From Pseudomonas sp. 6D_7.1_Bac1 (GTDB lineage: Bacteria > Pseudomonadota > Gammaproteobacteria > Pseudomonadales > Pseudomonadaceae): a stretch of 64,000 nt of DNA. The stretch spans positions 245,819 to 309,818 of the forward strand of contig NZ_JANLNW010000051.1 of assembly GCF_025465945.1 (NCBI RefSeq). The letters are read 5' to 3'. A program made the translations under genes and the position numbers. The notes under the pieces were generated by a model. That model made no database searches. It had not been told where the DNA came from and saw only the letters and a list, made by a program, of their open reading frames with translations. Each line of letters begins with the position of its first letter. Within the stretch, counting starts at the first letter, position 1. This document shows, one piece after another, positions 25,391-35,062 of this stretch.

Positions 25391-27844
25391 CTATCGACGA
25401 AAACTACCACCACCACCACCACCACCACCACCACCACCACCACCACGCTCGGTCTGGGTGTGGCGTCGGCTCTGGGCTGCGCCTCGCTGTCGATTCTGCA
25501 TGTCCTTGTTCAACTCACTCACTGGCACCTGTCCGCTGGGTCTGTTATAGCCGCCCGCAGGATTTTGTGGATTGCCCGCACTGGGTCTGTTCGGAGTCGA
25601 TGGCGTCGGACGCTGCTGTTGACTGCTCTGCGTTCTTTGCTGAGCGGTCGCAGCATTACCGGTCTGGGTAGTGGTGGGTCGTAGTTGTTGAGGGCTCTGT
25701 GCTCTTTGTTGGGCGGTGGTGGAGCTGGCCGTCTGACTTCCGGTCGGGCGCGATTGTTGAACACTCTGCGCTGTCGGTTGCGTGCCCTTTGGCGTGGGCT
25801 TGTTGATCGATGACCATGAGCCATTGTCGTATTTCTGCCAACTACCATTGGTGTTCTTGTAAACACTGCCGTCACGCCCGGCGTACATGTCGCCATTCGC
25901 GGTTTTGCCCGCCGCCGCGCGGCCGTTGACGCTCGTGCTGGCAATGGCTTTGCCGCCTGCCGAATTCTGATACGTACCGATCGACCCCGTGGCCGTCGTC
26001 GTATGCTGCGTCGCCGCCCACTGGTTGCCCTTCGTGACGACAGAACTTCCCCACTGGCCGTACGCGTTCGAGCCTTGGCGCGTCGCCGCATAGGCGCCGG
26101 TATAGGGATTGTAGGCCTGCGCCACACTGGCGCTGCCGTACCGCCCGGAAGCTGTCGCGCCGCGTGCATAGGTACCGGTGTTCGGGTTGTACGATGCGCC
26201 CCATTGCGCGCTGCCGTTCGGTCCGTAAGCGCCTCTTCTCACACCACTGGCGCCCGTATAAGGGTTGTACGTGTGATAGCCGTAGGGCACCGGGCGTGGA
26301 TAGTAAACCGGATAACGTCCTGGTCCCCGACCGATATAGGGCGGATAGTAATACCCGTTGCCGTTCGCAATGATCGCGCCAACCACCGCACCGGCGATAA
26401 ATGCGCCGACATACCCCGCCGTGTAGCTTGCCTGCACGCTGCCGCTGGGGGTGACCTGTTGCGTGACATAGGTCACGTTATAGACGGGTGAACTGGGCGG
26501 GATCGTATAGATGACCGGGGGTACAGTCGTGGTAGTTTGCCAGGGGCCGGCGGGTGACGAAGCATCGAACCACACGCCTTTCGTGCAGACATAGTAACGA
26601 TTGTCCGCCTTGATCACTTTGTCAGGCGTGTTCGTTGCGTACGAGAGCGCAGTGCCTTCAATCGGCTGGAACTCGGGTTCGCCGTTGTACGCAACCTTGA
26701 CCTCGCCCGCCGCCGCAGCGGGGTCCACCTCAACGGTTGTCGGGATCTGTGCGAGCAGAACAGCATCTGCGGCTTCCGGTGTCCCGGGTACGGAACCGAG
26801 GACCCAGGCGGCCGCGCTGTCACGCGGAATCTTAGCGAAATCAGGCGGTAACTGATTCGTCGCGAACGTCCACGGTCCGCCAAGTGCGGGCGCAGAAAAC
26901 CACCGGCCGCCCGTCAGATAGTAGAAAGTCCTGGTCGGTGAAAAGACAAACACATCACTCTCGGTATTCTTGGCGAAGACCAGCCCGGTCCCGGGAATCG
27001 GTGCATAGACCGGCTGCCCGTCGAAGGCAATCAGCTCAGCGGGGGCACTGCTGAAGAACACTCCTGACGCCTTGGTTTTTTGCCCTTTAGGTGGCGGAAT
27101 GTAAGGCTTCAAGTCTGCCCAAGTGGGATCGGCAGGAACCTTGGACATCGTGGCGGGAAGCGCTTTCGTTTCTGCCCATCCGCTTTTCAGATCGGTCGAT
27201 GTCATCCATGACTGCCCGGTGAACAGGTAGTACTGGTGGCTGGGGTTGTCGGCAAACAGCGGCCAGTTGGCATTGACCACGAATGAAAGGTCTGAATTCT
27301 GAATCGGCGCGAGTGTCGGTTCGCCGTCCACAAACAGCAGGATCGCCGGCCCGTAACTCACGAAGATCGCCGGCGGATCGTTCTTGACCTCTGCAACCGG
27401 AGGCGTTTTTTTGCTCTCCACGCTCGCGACCAGGCGGTCGACTGACAGGGTCAGCGAAGCCTGCGGATTGAGAAAATTGCGCACAAGCTGATCCAGCTTT
27501 TGGCTCGTTGCCTGGTCCGCACCGGGGAACGCGGTACTGACAATCTGCGGGTTGCTTAACAATGCGTTGCGACTGTCTATATCCACATCGGTATGCGTTT
27601 GCAACGTGACCACGCCTACCTGTGGCTTGCCTCCAGGCGGGATGATGCTGATCGCCATACGACCGGTCAGTTGCTTGAAATCCGTCCAGTCGTCGATCTG
27701 TGGCTGGTAATAGGTAAGGGTCGTACCGTCCCGGACAACTTCACGCGGCCAACCGGGGTCCAGTGTCGCAGCGCGGATCGGCTGGATGGCAAACAATGCC
27801 AATGCCAGTGTGAAGACTCGGATGGGCCGACTTGACGTTGCCAT
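25391..27844 (-). CDS. Large exported repeat-rich protein with polyglycine tail
   Basis: An 817-residue protein with a signal peptide (RVFTLALALFAIQPIRAA) and AGGAG seven bases before the ATG. Residues about 200-450 hold three copies of a pattern with G-x-W-(F/M) followed by G-x-W (for example GGRWFSAPALGGPWTFA and KGVWFDASSPAGPWQTT). A hydrophobic glycine-rich stretch follows (GYVGAFIAGAVVGAIIANGN near 480). Then come tyrosine-rich repeats of the form YNPxTG at roughly 525, 552 and 579, a Q/T/P-rich linker, and 13 consecutive glycines before SFRR. Similar proteins are sometimes labelled carbohydrate-binding family V/XII; I treat the function as unknown. Confidence 0.8.
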   Translation of the reverse strand: MATSSRPIRVFTLALALFAIQPIRAATLDPGWPREVVRDGTTLTYYQPQIDDWTDFKQLTGRMAISIIPPGGKPQVGVVTLQTHTDVDIDSRNALLSNPQIVSTAFPGADQATSQKLDQLVRNFLNPQASLTLSVDRLVASVESKKTPPVAEVKNDPPAIFVSYGPAILLFVDGEPTLAPIQNSDLSFVVNANWPLFADNPSHQYYLFTGQSWMTSTDLKSGWAETKALPATMSKVPADPTWADLKPYIPPPKGQKTKASGVFFSSAPAELIAFDGQPVYAPIPGTGLVFAKNTESDVFVFSPTRTFYYLTGGRWFSAPALGGPWTFATNQLPPDFAKIPRDSAAAWVLGSVPGTPEAADAVLLAQIPTTVEVDPAAAAGEVKVAYNGEPEFQPIEGTALSYATNTPDKVIKADNRYYVCTKGVWFDASSPAGPWQTTTTVPPVIYTIPPSSPVYNVTYVTQQVTPSGSVQASYTAGYVGAFIAGAVVGAIIANGNGYYYPPYIGRGPGRYPVYYPRPVPYGYHTYNPYTGASGVRRGAYGPNGSAQWGASYNPNTGTYARGATASGRYGSASVAQAYNPYTGAYAATRQGSNAYGQWGSSVVTKGNQWAATQHTTTATGSIGTYQNSAGGKAIASTSVNGRAAAGKTANGDMYAGRDGSVYKNTNGSWQKYDNGSWSSINKPTPKGTQPTAQSVQQSRPTGSQTASSTTAQQRAQSPQQLRPTTTQTGNAATAQQRTQSSQQQRPTPSTPNRPSAGNPQNPAGGYNRPSGQVPVSELNKDMQNRQRGAAQSRRHTQTERGGGGGGGGGGGGGSFRR
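25406..25446. repeat. (ACC)n trinucleotide tract, about 13.7 units
   Basis: An uninterrupted ACC repeat of 41 bases. On the minus strand it encodes the run of 13 glycines near the C-terminus of the large exported protein. Slippage would change the glycine count without shifting the frame. Confidence 0.95.
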
Positions 27845-28268
27845 GTTTCGCTCCTGACCCGCCTCAATGACACTACCGCTGCGCGGCGAGCCCCATGGAC
27901 GGAAGGCGATTCAACAGACACTGGGATGATCCTGGCGTTCGGGTCGCTATCGCCGTCAGGTATGCGGATTTATAACGATAGTTGAGTACAGCGCGCATGC
28001 AAGATACCGGGCAGTGATCGGGCGTTGTGAGCTTCGATCACCGCTGACCGGTGCAAGACTATCGAGGGCGACACGATGGTGTTGGCCGACTTCGCCAAGC
28101 CGCTGGCCATTCCGTTGTGCGATGCCTGCGACGTGATGGATGTGATCGGCAGACACCTGCGGGAGAGGCTTCGAGAGGAAGGCATCGCTGGAGGAAAACC
28201 GGATATATGCGGTACTTCGACAACGACTAAGCTCTTGAGATTGCCCCTCGCCTCCCAAGGAGATCTCT
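27845..28268. other. Intergenic stretch without a supported gene
   Basis: Open frames here are shadows or short and carry no family motif I recognise. It lies between divergent genes (the leftward exported protein and the rightward DUF1704 gene), so it should hold two promoters. I could not fix their positions. Confidence 0.5.
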
Positions 28269-29543
28269 GTGAGCACCGCTTCCCTGTCCGAACTCGATGC
28301 CGCTCTGCCCGGCCTGGCCCGCAAGATCCGCGTGCTGGAAGCCCTGTCCTGGCCGGATGGCGTCGAGGAAGTATTCCTGGCACGTTGGCGCGCCGGGCGA
28401 GCAGAACTGCCCAAGGTCGAGCTACGTCCGCGCGAACACAGCGCCGATATCGCCGCCCTGGAAACATTTACCGGCCGTTGCGACGAGGGGCATCCGGCCG
28501 GGCGCTACCTCGCCATGACGGCACGCAGCTATGCCACGGCCGGGCGCATGCTGGGCGCCATTGGCACACCGGCCTTCACCCAGTACTCGTCAGCGCTGTA
28601 CCGGCGCCCGGATTTTTACTACCCAAGCCAGAAACTGAGCATGCTGGACGCGGCGCATTTTTTCCTCAAGACCACCGACGCCCTTCTGGGCGGAGCCCGA
28701 ATTCCACCGAGCCTGGCCGAGATCCCGGCCGAGGCTTTTGCCGCCTGGATGCAGCCGGAACTGGACTGCTTCTTCGGCCCGGGACGGATCACGGTGGAGC
28801 TCGATCCGACCCTGGCCGCCAAGGCCATCGCCGGCGCGAGCCGCATCCGCCTGCGTGCCAGCGCCCTGTTCTCCGAACTGGACAAGGGCCAGCTATTGCA
28901 GCATGAGGCCTTCGTGCATGTTGCTACGGCACAAAACGGCGCGCTCCAACCCAACCTGAAAAGCCTGGGCCTGGGTGCGCCACGCACGACCCAGACTCAG
29001 GAGGGCATCGCCACTCTGGCCGAGCTGTTCACCGGCAGCATGGACATCAACCGCCTGCGCCGCCTCGCCTTGCGCGTGCTCGCGGTCCAGCAAGCGCTGG
29101 ATGGCGCCGATTTCATCCAGGTATTCGAAGGTTTTCTCGCTGCCGGTCAGTCGCAGGAGGAGTCCTTCCGCTCGACCCAACGGGTATTCCGCGGCGCCGA
29201 CCTGCGCGGCGGTTCGGCGTTCACCAAGGATGCGGCCTACCTGACCGGTTTGCTCGGTGTCCATACCCTGTTGCGCATCGCAATCCGCGACAACCGGCCG
29301 GAACTGGTGGGCCATCTGTTCGCCGGGCGCCTCAGTCTGGGGGATACCGTACGCCTGGCGCCGCTGTTCGAGTCCGGCTGGTTGCACAAGCCGGTCCATC
29401 TTCCGGCCTGGGCCGCCGATATGCGTCGACTCGCCGCCAACCTGGCCTTCTCCACCTTTATCGCCCAGATCAAGCTGGATGTGCTCGACCTGGACGTGCT
29501 CATGGCTTTCGCAGACGAACATGAGACTGATGCCAGTGCCTGA
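28269..29543 (+). CDS. DUF1704 / QEGLA-motif metallopeptidase-like protein
   Basis: A 424-residue protein starting at GTG with AGGAG six bases upstream. It carries the DUF1704 signature: H212-E213-x-x-x-H217 (LLQHEAFVHVATAQNG), then Q244-E245-G246 (TQTQEGIATLAELFTG). The group is called flavohemoglobin expression-modulating QEGLA protein in bacterial annotation and is related to eukaryotic MATCAP tyrosine carboxypeptidases. The His, His and Glu residues probably bind zinc. The bacterial substrate is unknown. The gene stands alone, facing a convergent MFS gene. Confidence 0.85.
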   Translation: MSTASLSELDAALPGLARKIRVLEALSWPDGVEEVFLARWRAGRAELPKVELRPREHSADIAALETFTGRCDEGHPAGRYLAMTARSYATAGRMLGAIGTPAFTQYSSALYRRPDFYYPSQKLSMLDAAHFFLKTTDALLGGARIPPSLAEIPAEAFAAWMQPELDCFFGPGRITVELDPTLAAKAIAGASRIRLRASALFSELDKGQLLQHEAFVHVATAQNGALQPNLKSLGLGAPRTTQTQEGIATLAELFTGSMDINRLRRLALRVLAVQQALDGADFIQVFEGFLAAGQSQEESFRSTQRVFRGADLRGGSAFTKDAAYLTGLLGVHTLLRIAIRDNRPELVGHLFAGRLSLGDTVRLAPLFESGWLHKPVHLPAWAADMRRLAANLAFSTFIAQIKLDVLDLDVLMAFADEHETDASA

Positions 29544-29658
29544 ACCCCACTGGTGAACGACTGCACCTCAACGCCTTTACCGCGCATTGGCGTTTCGAGA
29601 CGACAAGCTGAAGAGAGATTACGAGAGTGCGGTGGCCATAGCTTGTGGCTTTCTCTGG

Positions 29659-31026
29659 TTACCCATTTGGAACGTCAACAGGCCTTAGTGCATCTGAATC
29701 CACTGGCGGTACTTCGGACGGCGAGCGCACCTGAATGATCAGCAATGCGGCAATTACCGCCGGAATTGCGCAGAGGAAAAAGATCTGCTGCACCGGGATG
29801 TGCATAGCCAATAGCATACTGCCGAACAACGGGCCGAGAATCGAACCGAACCGTCCAACGCCCAACGCCCAACCCGTGCCGGTGGCACGAACATGAGCCG
29901 GGTAAAAGTTACTGGCAAAGGCGTTGAGGGTCAGCTGCCCGCCGATAATACAAAACCCGGCAGCGAACACAAACGCCACCAAGTAACGCGGATTGTCGTG
30001 GTTCAGGCCCAGCAGAATGGTGCAGACCGCTGCCGCCGCCAGCACCGCTGACAGCAGGCGAACCTTGCGCTTGAGACGGTCGGCGAACCACGCCATGCCG
30101 ATCGCTCCGAGGGTGCCAGCGAACAGGAACATCGAGGTCACAAGGTTGGCTTCATTGAGCGTCAAGCCACTTTCCAGCAAAAGCGTTGGCAGCCAGCTAA
30201 TCATGAAATACAACAGGATCAGACTGACGAAAAAGGTCGACCAGATCAGTAGCGTAGGCCGTGCATAACCGTTGCGAAACAACTCGACGACTGTCAGCTT
30301 GCTGCCCTGTTCCTGTTCATTCTGTTGAACCGAAGCCGCCGGTGGCTGCCAGTCCGGCAGCATGTGCGCAGTGACTTTGAGCAGCCGTGCATAAGGGGGT
30401 TGATCGCGTAGCAAGCGCGGCAGGGATTCGGGGAGGAGCCAGGCCAGAAATGGGAACAGCAGCAATGGAGTGATACCACCCGCGAGGAACACCGCTTGCC
30501 AGCCAAAACTGTCGATGAAGCCAGCCGCCACAAAGCCACCTGCGGCGCCGCCAAACGAGAAACCGCAAGCGGCGAGGGTCACCATCAACGTGCGCAGCCT
30601 CGGTGGCGAATACTCGGACATCAGTGCCATCGCACTGGGCATCGCTCCGCCCATGCCGATGCCGCATATGAACCGTGCGACCATCAGGGTGTTTAGGGAG
30701 TCCGCAAATACCATCAGCACCGTCAGACTGGCGTAGATCAACACGCAGCCCAGCAGAATCCGTCGCACGCCAAACCGATCAGCCAACGGTGTGACCGCCA
30801 GCGAGCCGAGGGTCAGGCCCAACAGGTTGGCGCTGAATACTGGACCGAACGCGGCTTTTTCCAAGCCCCAGTCCTGCGCCAACGCGGGCACTACATAACC
30901 CAAAACTTGTGCGTCATAGCCGTCGGTCACCAGCAATAACGCCAGAAGCAAAAGGAGCAGCCACTGATAACGCGATACCGGACGGGCGTCGAGTGCAGCT
31001 CGGAAGCTGGCAAGCTGATTGTGCAT
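29659..31026 (-). CDS. MFS transporter, aromatic acid:H+ symporter type
   Basis: A 455-residue permease with 12 hydrophobic segments. The AAHS hallmark DGYDAQVLGYVVPAL is in helix 1, and PLADRFGVRRILLGCVLIYA is in the 2-3 loop. The N-terminus is short and cytoplasmic (MHNQLASFRAALDARPVSRY). Substrates in the family are 4-hydroxybenzoate, protocatechuate, benzoate or gallate. No aromatic breakdown genes are adjacent, so the substrate stays open. The gap to the DUF1704 gene is about 115 bases. Confidence 0.88.
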   Translation of the reverse strand: MHNQLASFRAALDARPVSRYQWLLLLLLALLLVTDGYDAQVLGYVVPALAQDWGLEKAAFGPVFSANLLGLTLGSLAVTPLADRFGVRRILLGCVLIYASLTVLMVFADSLNTLMVARFICGIGMGGAMPSAMALMSEYSPPRLRTLMVTLAACGFSFGGAAGGFVAAGFIDSFGWQAVFLAGGITPLLLFPFLAWLLPESLPRLLRDQPPYARLLKVTAHMLPDWQPPAASVQQNEQEQGSKLTVVELFRNGYARPTLLIWSTFFVSLILLYFMISWLPTLLLESGLTLNEANLVTSMFLFAGTLGAIGMAWFADRLKRKVRLLSAVLAAAAVCTILLGLNHDNPRYLVAFVFAAGFCIIGGQLTLNAFASNFYPAHVRATGTGWALGVGRFGSILGPLFGSMLLAMHIPVQQIFFLCAIPAVIAALLIIQVRSPSEVPPVDSDALRPVDVPNG

Positions 31027-31458
31027 TCAAGGTACCTGTATTGTTTTTATGGTTATGTGCAGCAACAACGGCGCCCATCATTCCGACGAGCATTTCGCAT
31101 TCGCTGCACTCTCAAACCGTGCGACTGCGCAGAGTTCAGTGGAGAGGCGCAATCGTCCCAGCTTCGACTTCAGCCATCACTTGCTATCGACAATGAAGAA
31201 CCCTCGCTCCTTGGAGCGATTGGGCGTTACTTCATCCAGCGGACCTCCGGCTAATTACCGTTCCCGCTTGACTCACACCTAATGATTCGCCGTATATCCA
31301 AGTACGCCGGGGCTTAGCTGCTGAGTTTGCTCCAGAAACCTGACTGATGAGCCCGGACCAGTGCCCCTGAATCGAGGTTCATGGCACCTCCAAAATAGAG
31401 AGTAGGCAGTGGCTCACGGCTCTTTTCCAGAAATTCTGACACTACCAGTGTTAATTTT

Positions 31459-31473
31459 CGTAATCAGATTACG
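31459..31473. promoter_or_regulatory. Palindrome upstream of the MFS gene
   Basis: CGTAATCAGATTACG has perfect six-base arms around CAG and is followed ten bases later by another CGTAAT-like word. It lies about 430 bases from the MFS start, so the link is weak. The stretch 31027-31545 otherwise shows no gene. Confidence 0.25.
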
Positions 31474-31545
31474 CATACCGTAATTTCATTACCACTGACC
31501 GTCAAGCCATGAAAAACGCCCAATTGTTTCGAAAGGTACGTGTCG

Positions 31546-31765
31546 TTAAGCGTACCCAAATGATCCCTGGATACCGAAGATGCACATCATTCGCTTGAGG
31601 TTATAGGCCAGCACATGAAGGCTCATTTCAGTGCTCACCCTCAGCAGGGTTTTGGTCAGAAAGGGTGGTGTCCATCCAGTATTTGAGTGTCCCAAAAGGA
31701 TGCTCGACGGTCTGCCGGCGGACTTTCATTTTCCCGGGATCATGTTCCAACCGTTCGATTCGTGT
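31546..31765 (-). pseudogene. IS1182-like transposase C-terminal remnant, frameshifted
   Basis: On the minus strand one frame reads KMKVRRQTVEHPFGTLKYWM and a second frame continues with FLTKTLLRVSTEMSLHVLAY, NLKRMM and then a stop at 31546. Together these match the conserved C-terminus of IS1182-family transposases. A frame change near HPFGTLKYWMD breaks it. The rest of the element and its inverted repeats are not recognisable. The stretch to 32111 has no supported gene. Confidence 0.75.
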
Positions 31766-32111
31766 GAGATAGGTATTTCATCGCAGACGTAAGTCTTTTT
31801 CAGATGGTATGGACGCCTCCCCCCCGATAGCCGGCTCTTCTGCCGCAGCGCACAGCGCATATGACAACCTGTCATAGCTAAATCCCTACCACACGTAACT
31901 GCCACGACTGTTTTCTAAAAAATTAACTTTCCAACAGCGCCGGCTCGCTACGTATGGAGCGGTAAAGGAGAGGATATCTTGAACAAGATACAGCGAGCCC
32001 GTGAGGCAATACGCAATTAACTTTTGGTTAATCAGTGGCCACCAGAATGACTGGCAGGACTAACGGCTGACGCAAGGTGCGCTGCCATTCTGATCACTAC
32101 TTAAGGGCTCT

Positions 32112-32363
32112 ATGATGACTATTCGTAAACTTGCCTTGATTCCTCTCTTCTGTCTTATGTCTGCCACCGCATTTGCCGAAGGTGGTGCGGATCGGTTGAA
32201 AGAGTGGCATGCAAAGTTTGCCCAGCGCCAGGAACAAGCAAATGGCCAGCTGGAACTGGCTCAGCAGAAAACCGACGACACGCAAAACAAAACTTTAAAT
32301 CCGGGCAACACAACAACGGCACAAGATCCCACCGCTGCCATATCTGAACTAGCTCAGCCATAA
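32112..32363 (+). CDS. Small exported protein
   Basis: An 83-residue protein with a clean signal peptide (KLALIPLFCLMSATAFAEGG, cleavage after AFA). The mature part is polar and helical (QRQEQANGQLELAQQKTDD), with no cysteine. The ribosome site is AAGGG; the start could be either of two adjacent ATG codons. Similar small periplasmic proteins occur in pseudomonads; function unknown. Confidence 0.7.
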   Translation: MMTIRKLALIPLFCLMSATAFAEGGADRLKEWHAKFAQRQEQANGQLELAQQKTDDTQNKTLNPGNTTTAQDPTAAISELAQP

Positions 32364-32455
32364 CGGCGACTTTCAAACCGCCAGGCCATCACATTGATTG
32401 CCTGGCACTGACTGGAGACCACTGATGACACTGCAACTTTGATTCTAAATCGGCT

Positions 32456-32506
32456 GACCGCTATGGGTCGACTGCAGCCCTTGGCGACTGGCAGAAATCG
32501 ACCCTT
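32456..32506. repeat. Dispersed repeat copy (degenerate)
   Basis: It contains GACTGGCAGAAATCGACCC and a preceding GACCGCTATGGGTCGACTGC. These match pieces of the repeat family seen at 33826, 45361, 46600, 52260, 52650 and 54613. It sits in the non-coding stretch between the small exported protein and the DUF2867 gene. Confidence 0.5.
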
Positions 32507-32655
32507 TGCCGTCGGTCATGCTTCCCGGAAGCTGTCGTTCAACGCCGAGCTAACAGGCCGCAACCTATGCCGCGCAGCGGCAGTCTTCGGTTGCGGTCCG
32601 GGTTGAGGGAAGGGTTAGACCTCAGTTGGCCGCGCATGATGATTTGGACTTTGGC

Positions 32656-33201
32656 TTACGCCTCCGTCGCCGACGGCCAGCCGACCCGTGCCGCACTACG
32701 AAGATTGGACTGAACGACTAAGCGATGAAACGGGGCAATGAGAAAAATATAGAGACGACCTAAGCGATTGTGGCAATGAACAACGGTCGACAGAATCAAG
32801 TGACGTTTAGCTCCCGGCGACGACTGACCGGAACACAGAACAGAGAGCCTGAAGTCCAGGTGCTTGTCGTCTTCTCCAAGAACAACTTCAGTTGGACTTG
32901 TGCTGTAGATCTTAAAGATGCCGAGTCGGCCCGCTCCGCTCTCCGCATCCAGTGATGCGAGATGCTTAGCTGTCTTGAGGCCGAAACCGGCTACGAGCGC
33001 GTCTCGAACCGTCAGGAGGCTGCTGACCCAAGGCGCTTGGTGAGCGAAGATGAACCTCGCCAACAATTCGGGATTGGTTGACGCTCCGGTGGGAAGCTCG
33101 ATCGAGTAAGCGTCGGCGAGATTCATCGATGCGTAGGCTTTAGCAATCGCCGACTCCGGAGGAAGCGACACAGAAGTTGCGTGATGGTGTTCGGTTGACA
33201 T
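32656..33201 (-). CDS. DUF2867-family protein
   Basis: A 181-residue protein beginning MSTEHHHATSVSLPPESAIA. It has the DUF2867 pattern: an early YSIELPTG segment, VLGEDDKHLDFRLSVLC near residue 105, and a C-terminal IFLIAPFHRLVVQSNLRSAA. Some larger NAD-dependent reductases carry this domain at their end; here it is free-standing. Function is unknown. It belongs to a leftward gene group with DoxX-like and NAD(P)-binding genes, though separated by about 750 bases. Confidence 0.75.
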   Translation of the reverse strand: MSTEHHHATSVSLPPESAIAKAYASMNLADAYSIELPTGASTNPELLARFIFAHQAPWVSSLLTVRDALVAGFGLKTAKHLASLDAESGAGRLGIFKIYSTSPTEVVLGEDDKHLDFRLSVLCSGQSSPGAKRHLILSTVVHCHNRLGRLYIFLIAPFHRLVVQSNLRSAARVGWPSATEA

Positions 33202-33949
33202 GTATGCGGCCTATGGTTCGTTTCTGAGGTCTAACGCCGAGCTGACCGGCACGCTTCGTGACGGCGTCGAGTGACAAGTTAAATTGGGGTCTGAACTGCA
33301 TAGACGACGAATTCTTCTCCACTCAAGTCGATAGTCTTTTTCCACACGTGCTTTCGATTCGGCACTTCTGAAAACTCGCCTCGATATGCTTTCTGTGACA
33401 GTTCACCTTTTAATGCCGGAGTAAGACCTGACAAGGCATTTGGCGGTAAATTTCCAGACCAACTCGAAACAACCCTTTGAAATTGCTGTAGCTACCCTGC
33501 GCAGCATACGTTGAGCCTTTAAAAGCGACGATGTCTGTGTAGAGCGGCATATTGAAATTTAACTGTACATTTCACAGGCTTGACCTGTCCATCATGCACG
33601 GATCGCTGATCGGATGACAAGCCGCTTGGGGCTTAGCGTGCGGGAGATCGGCCGATTTAACAGGAAACATAAAAATCCGAGTAAGACAGACACCTTTGGC
33701 GCCAGTCCATGTCGCGACGGTGTATGTGAAGATTGCATCATCAGCAACAAATCTGCATTTGGAAGAACTCGAACGGCAGTTATCTGAGAAATTGCTAGAT
33801 GGCAGCTTCTGGCCGATAACGGGCGTTCACGACTGACTGCTTTCGGCCAAAACCTGCCGGTCGGAATGTCCATCAAGTTGCCCGATAGCGGCCGTTGGAG
33901 GCTTGCTTTGTGGGTGCTGGCGACAGCGCGCGAAAGGCAGATCCCTGCG
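33202..33949. other. Intergenic stretch without a supported gene
   Basis: No convincing frame or motif. Small open frames such as the one at 33592-33876 lack a ribosome site and family features. The right end holds a dispersed repeat copy. Confidence 0.5.
33826..33875. repeat. Dispersed repeat copy
   Basis: It reads GACTGACTGCTTTCGGCC and then CCTGCCGGTCGG. This is the reverse complement of the pattern at 45361 and shares its left half with the copies at 52260 and 54613. Confidence 0.55.
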
Positions 33950-34315
33950 TCAGCTCGGTTCGGCTAACGCCATCCGCTTGCGCCAGCTTATCCAGCCGAC
34001 TACAAGTGACAATGTCGCCACGACGAGTGGTGGCACAGCGTGCCCGTATTCGCCGTGGATGATGACGGTCGCGAGGGCGGCAAACATGACAGTACAGCCG
34101 AGCGCCGAACCTAACAGGCGACTCGGCGCCCGGAAAAGCAGAATGGCAGCAGTGAGTTCCAGCGATCCGGTCACGAAATGGAACCAGCGCGGGTACCCCC
34201 ATTTCAGGTATTCCTCGTAGATAGATCCCGGGGCGAAGATGTTGCTGAGTGAGCCCACGACGAAGAAAGCGGCAAGAGCTAAGGGTAAGACTTGGCGCCA
34301 GGAGATTTTAGACAT
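33950..34315 (-). CDS. DoxX-like membrane protein
   Basis: A 121-residue protein with four hydrophobic helices (VLPLALAAFFVVGSLSNIFA, FVTGSLELTAAILLFRAPSR, LGCTVMFAALATVIIHGEYG, and a last one ending in WISW). The start MSKISWRQV has AAGG eight bases upstream; a 20-codon longer frame is rejected. This is the DoxX-like pattern (glycine-rich helix 1, GSLEL in helix 2). It is downstream of two NAD(P)-binding genes, suggesting a redox role. Confidence 0.75.
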   Translation of the reverse strand: MSKISWRQVLPLALAAFFVVGSLSNIFAPGSIYEEYLKWGYPRWFHFVTGSLELTAAILLFRAPSRLLGSALGCTVMFAALATVIIHGEYGHAVPPLVVATLSLVVGWISWRKRMALAEPS

Positions 34316-34435
34316 TTGTCCGACCTTAGATGATGAGTTTGCTGCCGAGGAATGGTGTGACTGCCTGACCGACAAGCTGGCTGATTTCCGACGAATGCCG
34401 CGGCTGGAAAAGGTGATCTACGAGACCCGTCCTCA

Positions 34436-35062
34436 TCACAGGAGGACGGGTGTCCGCTTCAACCAGGTGTTAGTCGCCAGTTGCTCCACCACGAACCGAG
34501 CGACATCCGCGCGTGCTATTTTCCCGCCGTTGACGCCGGCGAGGTCGGTAACGGCCCTGAAACTTCCGCGAGCTGAGTCGTTGGTGAGCATGGCGGGCCG
34601 AACTATGACCCAATCTAGTGAGCTGGCGCGGATCGCGGCTTCCTGACGCCCCTTGTCCTTGTAGGCATGGCGAAGCAGCAAGGGCATGAAGAGCCGGTCG
34701 AATACGAAGCCGCCGTGACCGCGGCTGTCTCCGACCCCCAGGGCGGAGATGCAGACCAGACGGCGGACACCACTGCGCCTCATCGCCGAGACCAGCGCGT
34801 GTGTCGCTTCGGTCAGCAGGCTGACCTCGCTGAAAGGGCTAAGGCCGGTCCCCAGCAAGCTGACGACAGCATCGCAGCCGTCCAAGGCGCGCATGAGGGC
34901 GCCTTCGTCGCGAGCATCGCCCTCGATGATGCCTGCTCCCGGGAGATCGGGCGCGCGCGCCTTCGAGCGAATCAGCGCCACTACGGAATGTCCCTTCTCC
35001 AAGGCGTCGTGAACGATCAGCCGTCCGGTTCCGCCAGTTGCACCCAAAACAAGAACCTTCAT
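34436..35062 (-). CDS. NAD(P)H-binding SDR-like protein
   Basis: A 208-residue atypical short-chain dehydrogenase. The nucleotide motif GATGGTGRL is at residues 7-15 and the arginine in ALIRSKARAPDL suggests NADP preference. There is no clear Tyr-x-x-x-Lys catalytic pair, as in BLVRB or NmrA-like proteins. GAGG lies seven bases before the ATG. It is about 140 bases downstream of the NmrA gene on the same strand. Confidence 0.85.
   Translation of the reverse strand: MKVLVLGATGGTGRLIVHDALEKGHSVVALIRSKARAPDLPGAGIIEGDARDEGALMRALDGCDAVVSLLGTGLSPFSEVSLLTEATHALVSAMRRSGVRRLVCISALGVGDSRGHGGFVFDRLFMPLLLRHAYKDKGRQEAAIRASSLDWVIVRPAMLTNDSARGSFRAVTDLAGVNGGKIARADVARFVVEQLATNTWLKRTPVLL

Noticed and set aside
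25054..25446. Long N-terminal extension of the small lipoprotein
   Set aside because: It would begin with polyvaline from the GGT tract and has no ribosome site; the GTG at 25053 has one and opens a proper lipobox signal.
28076..28906. 276-codon rightward frame overlapping the DUF1704 gene
   Set aside because: It is an out-of-frame shadow for most of its length; the part before 28269 has no family match I recognise.
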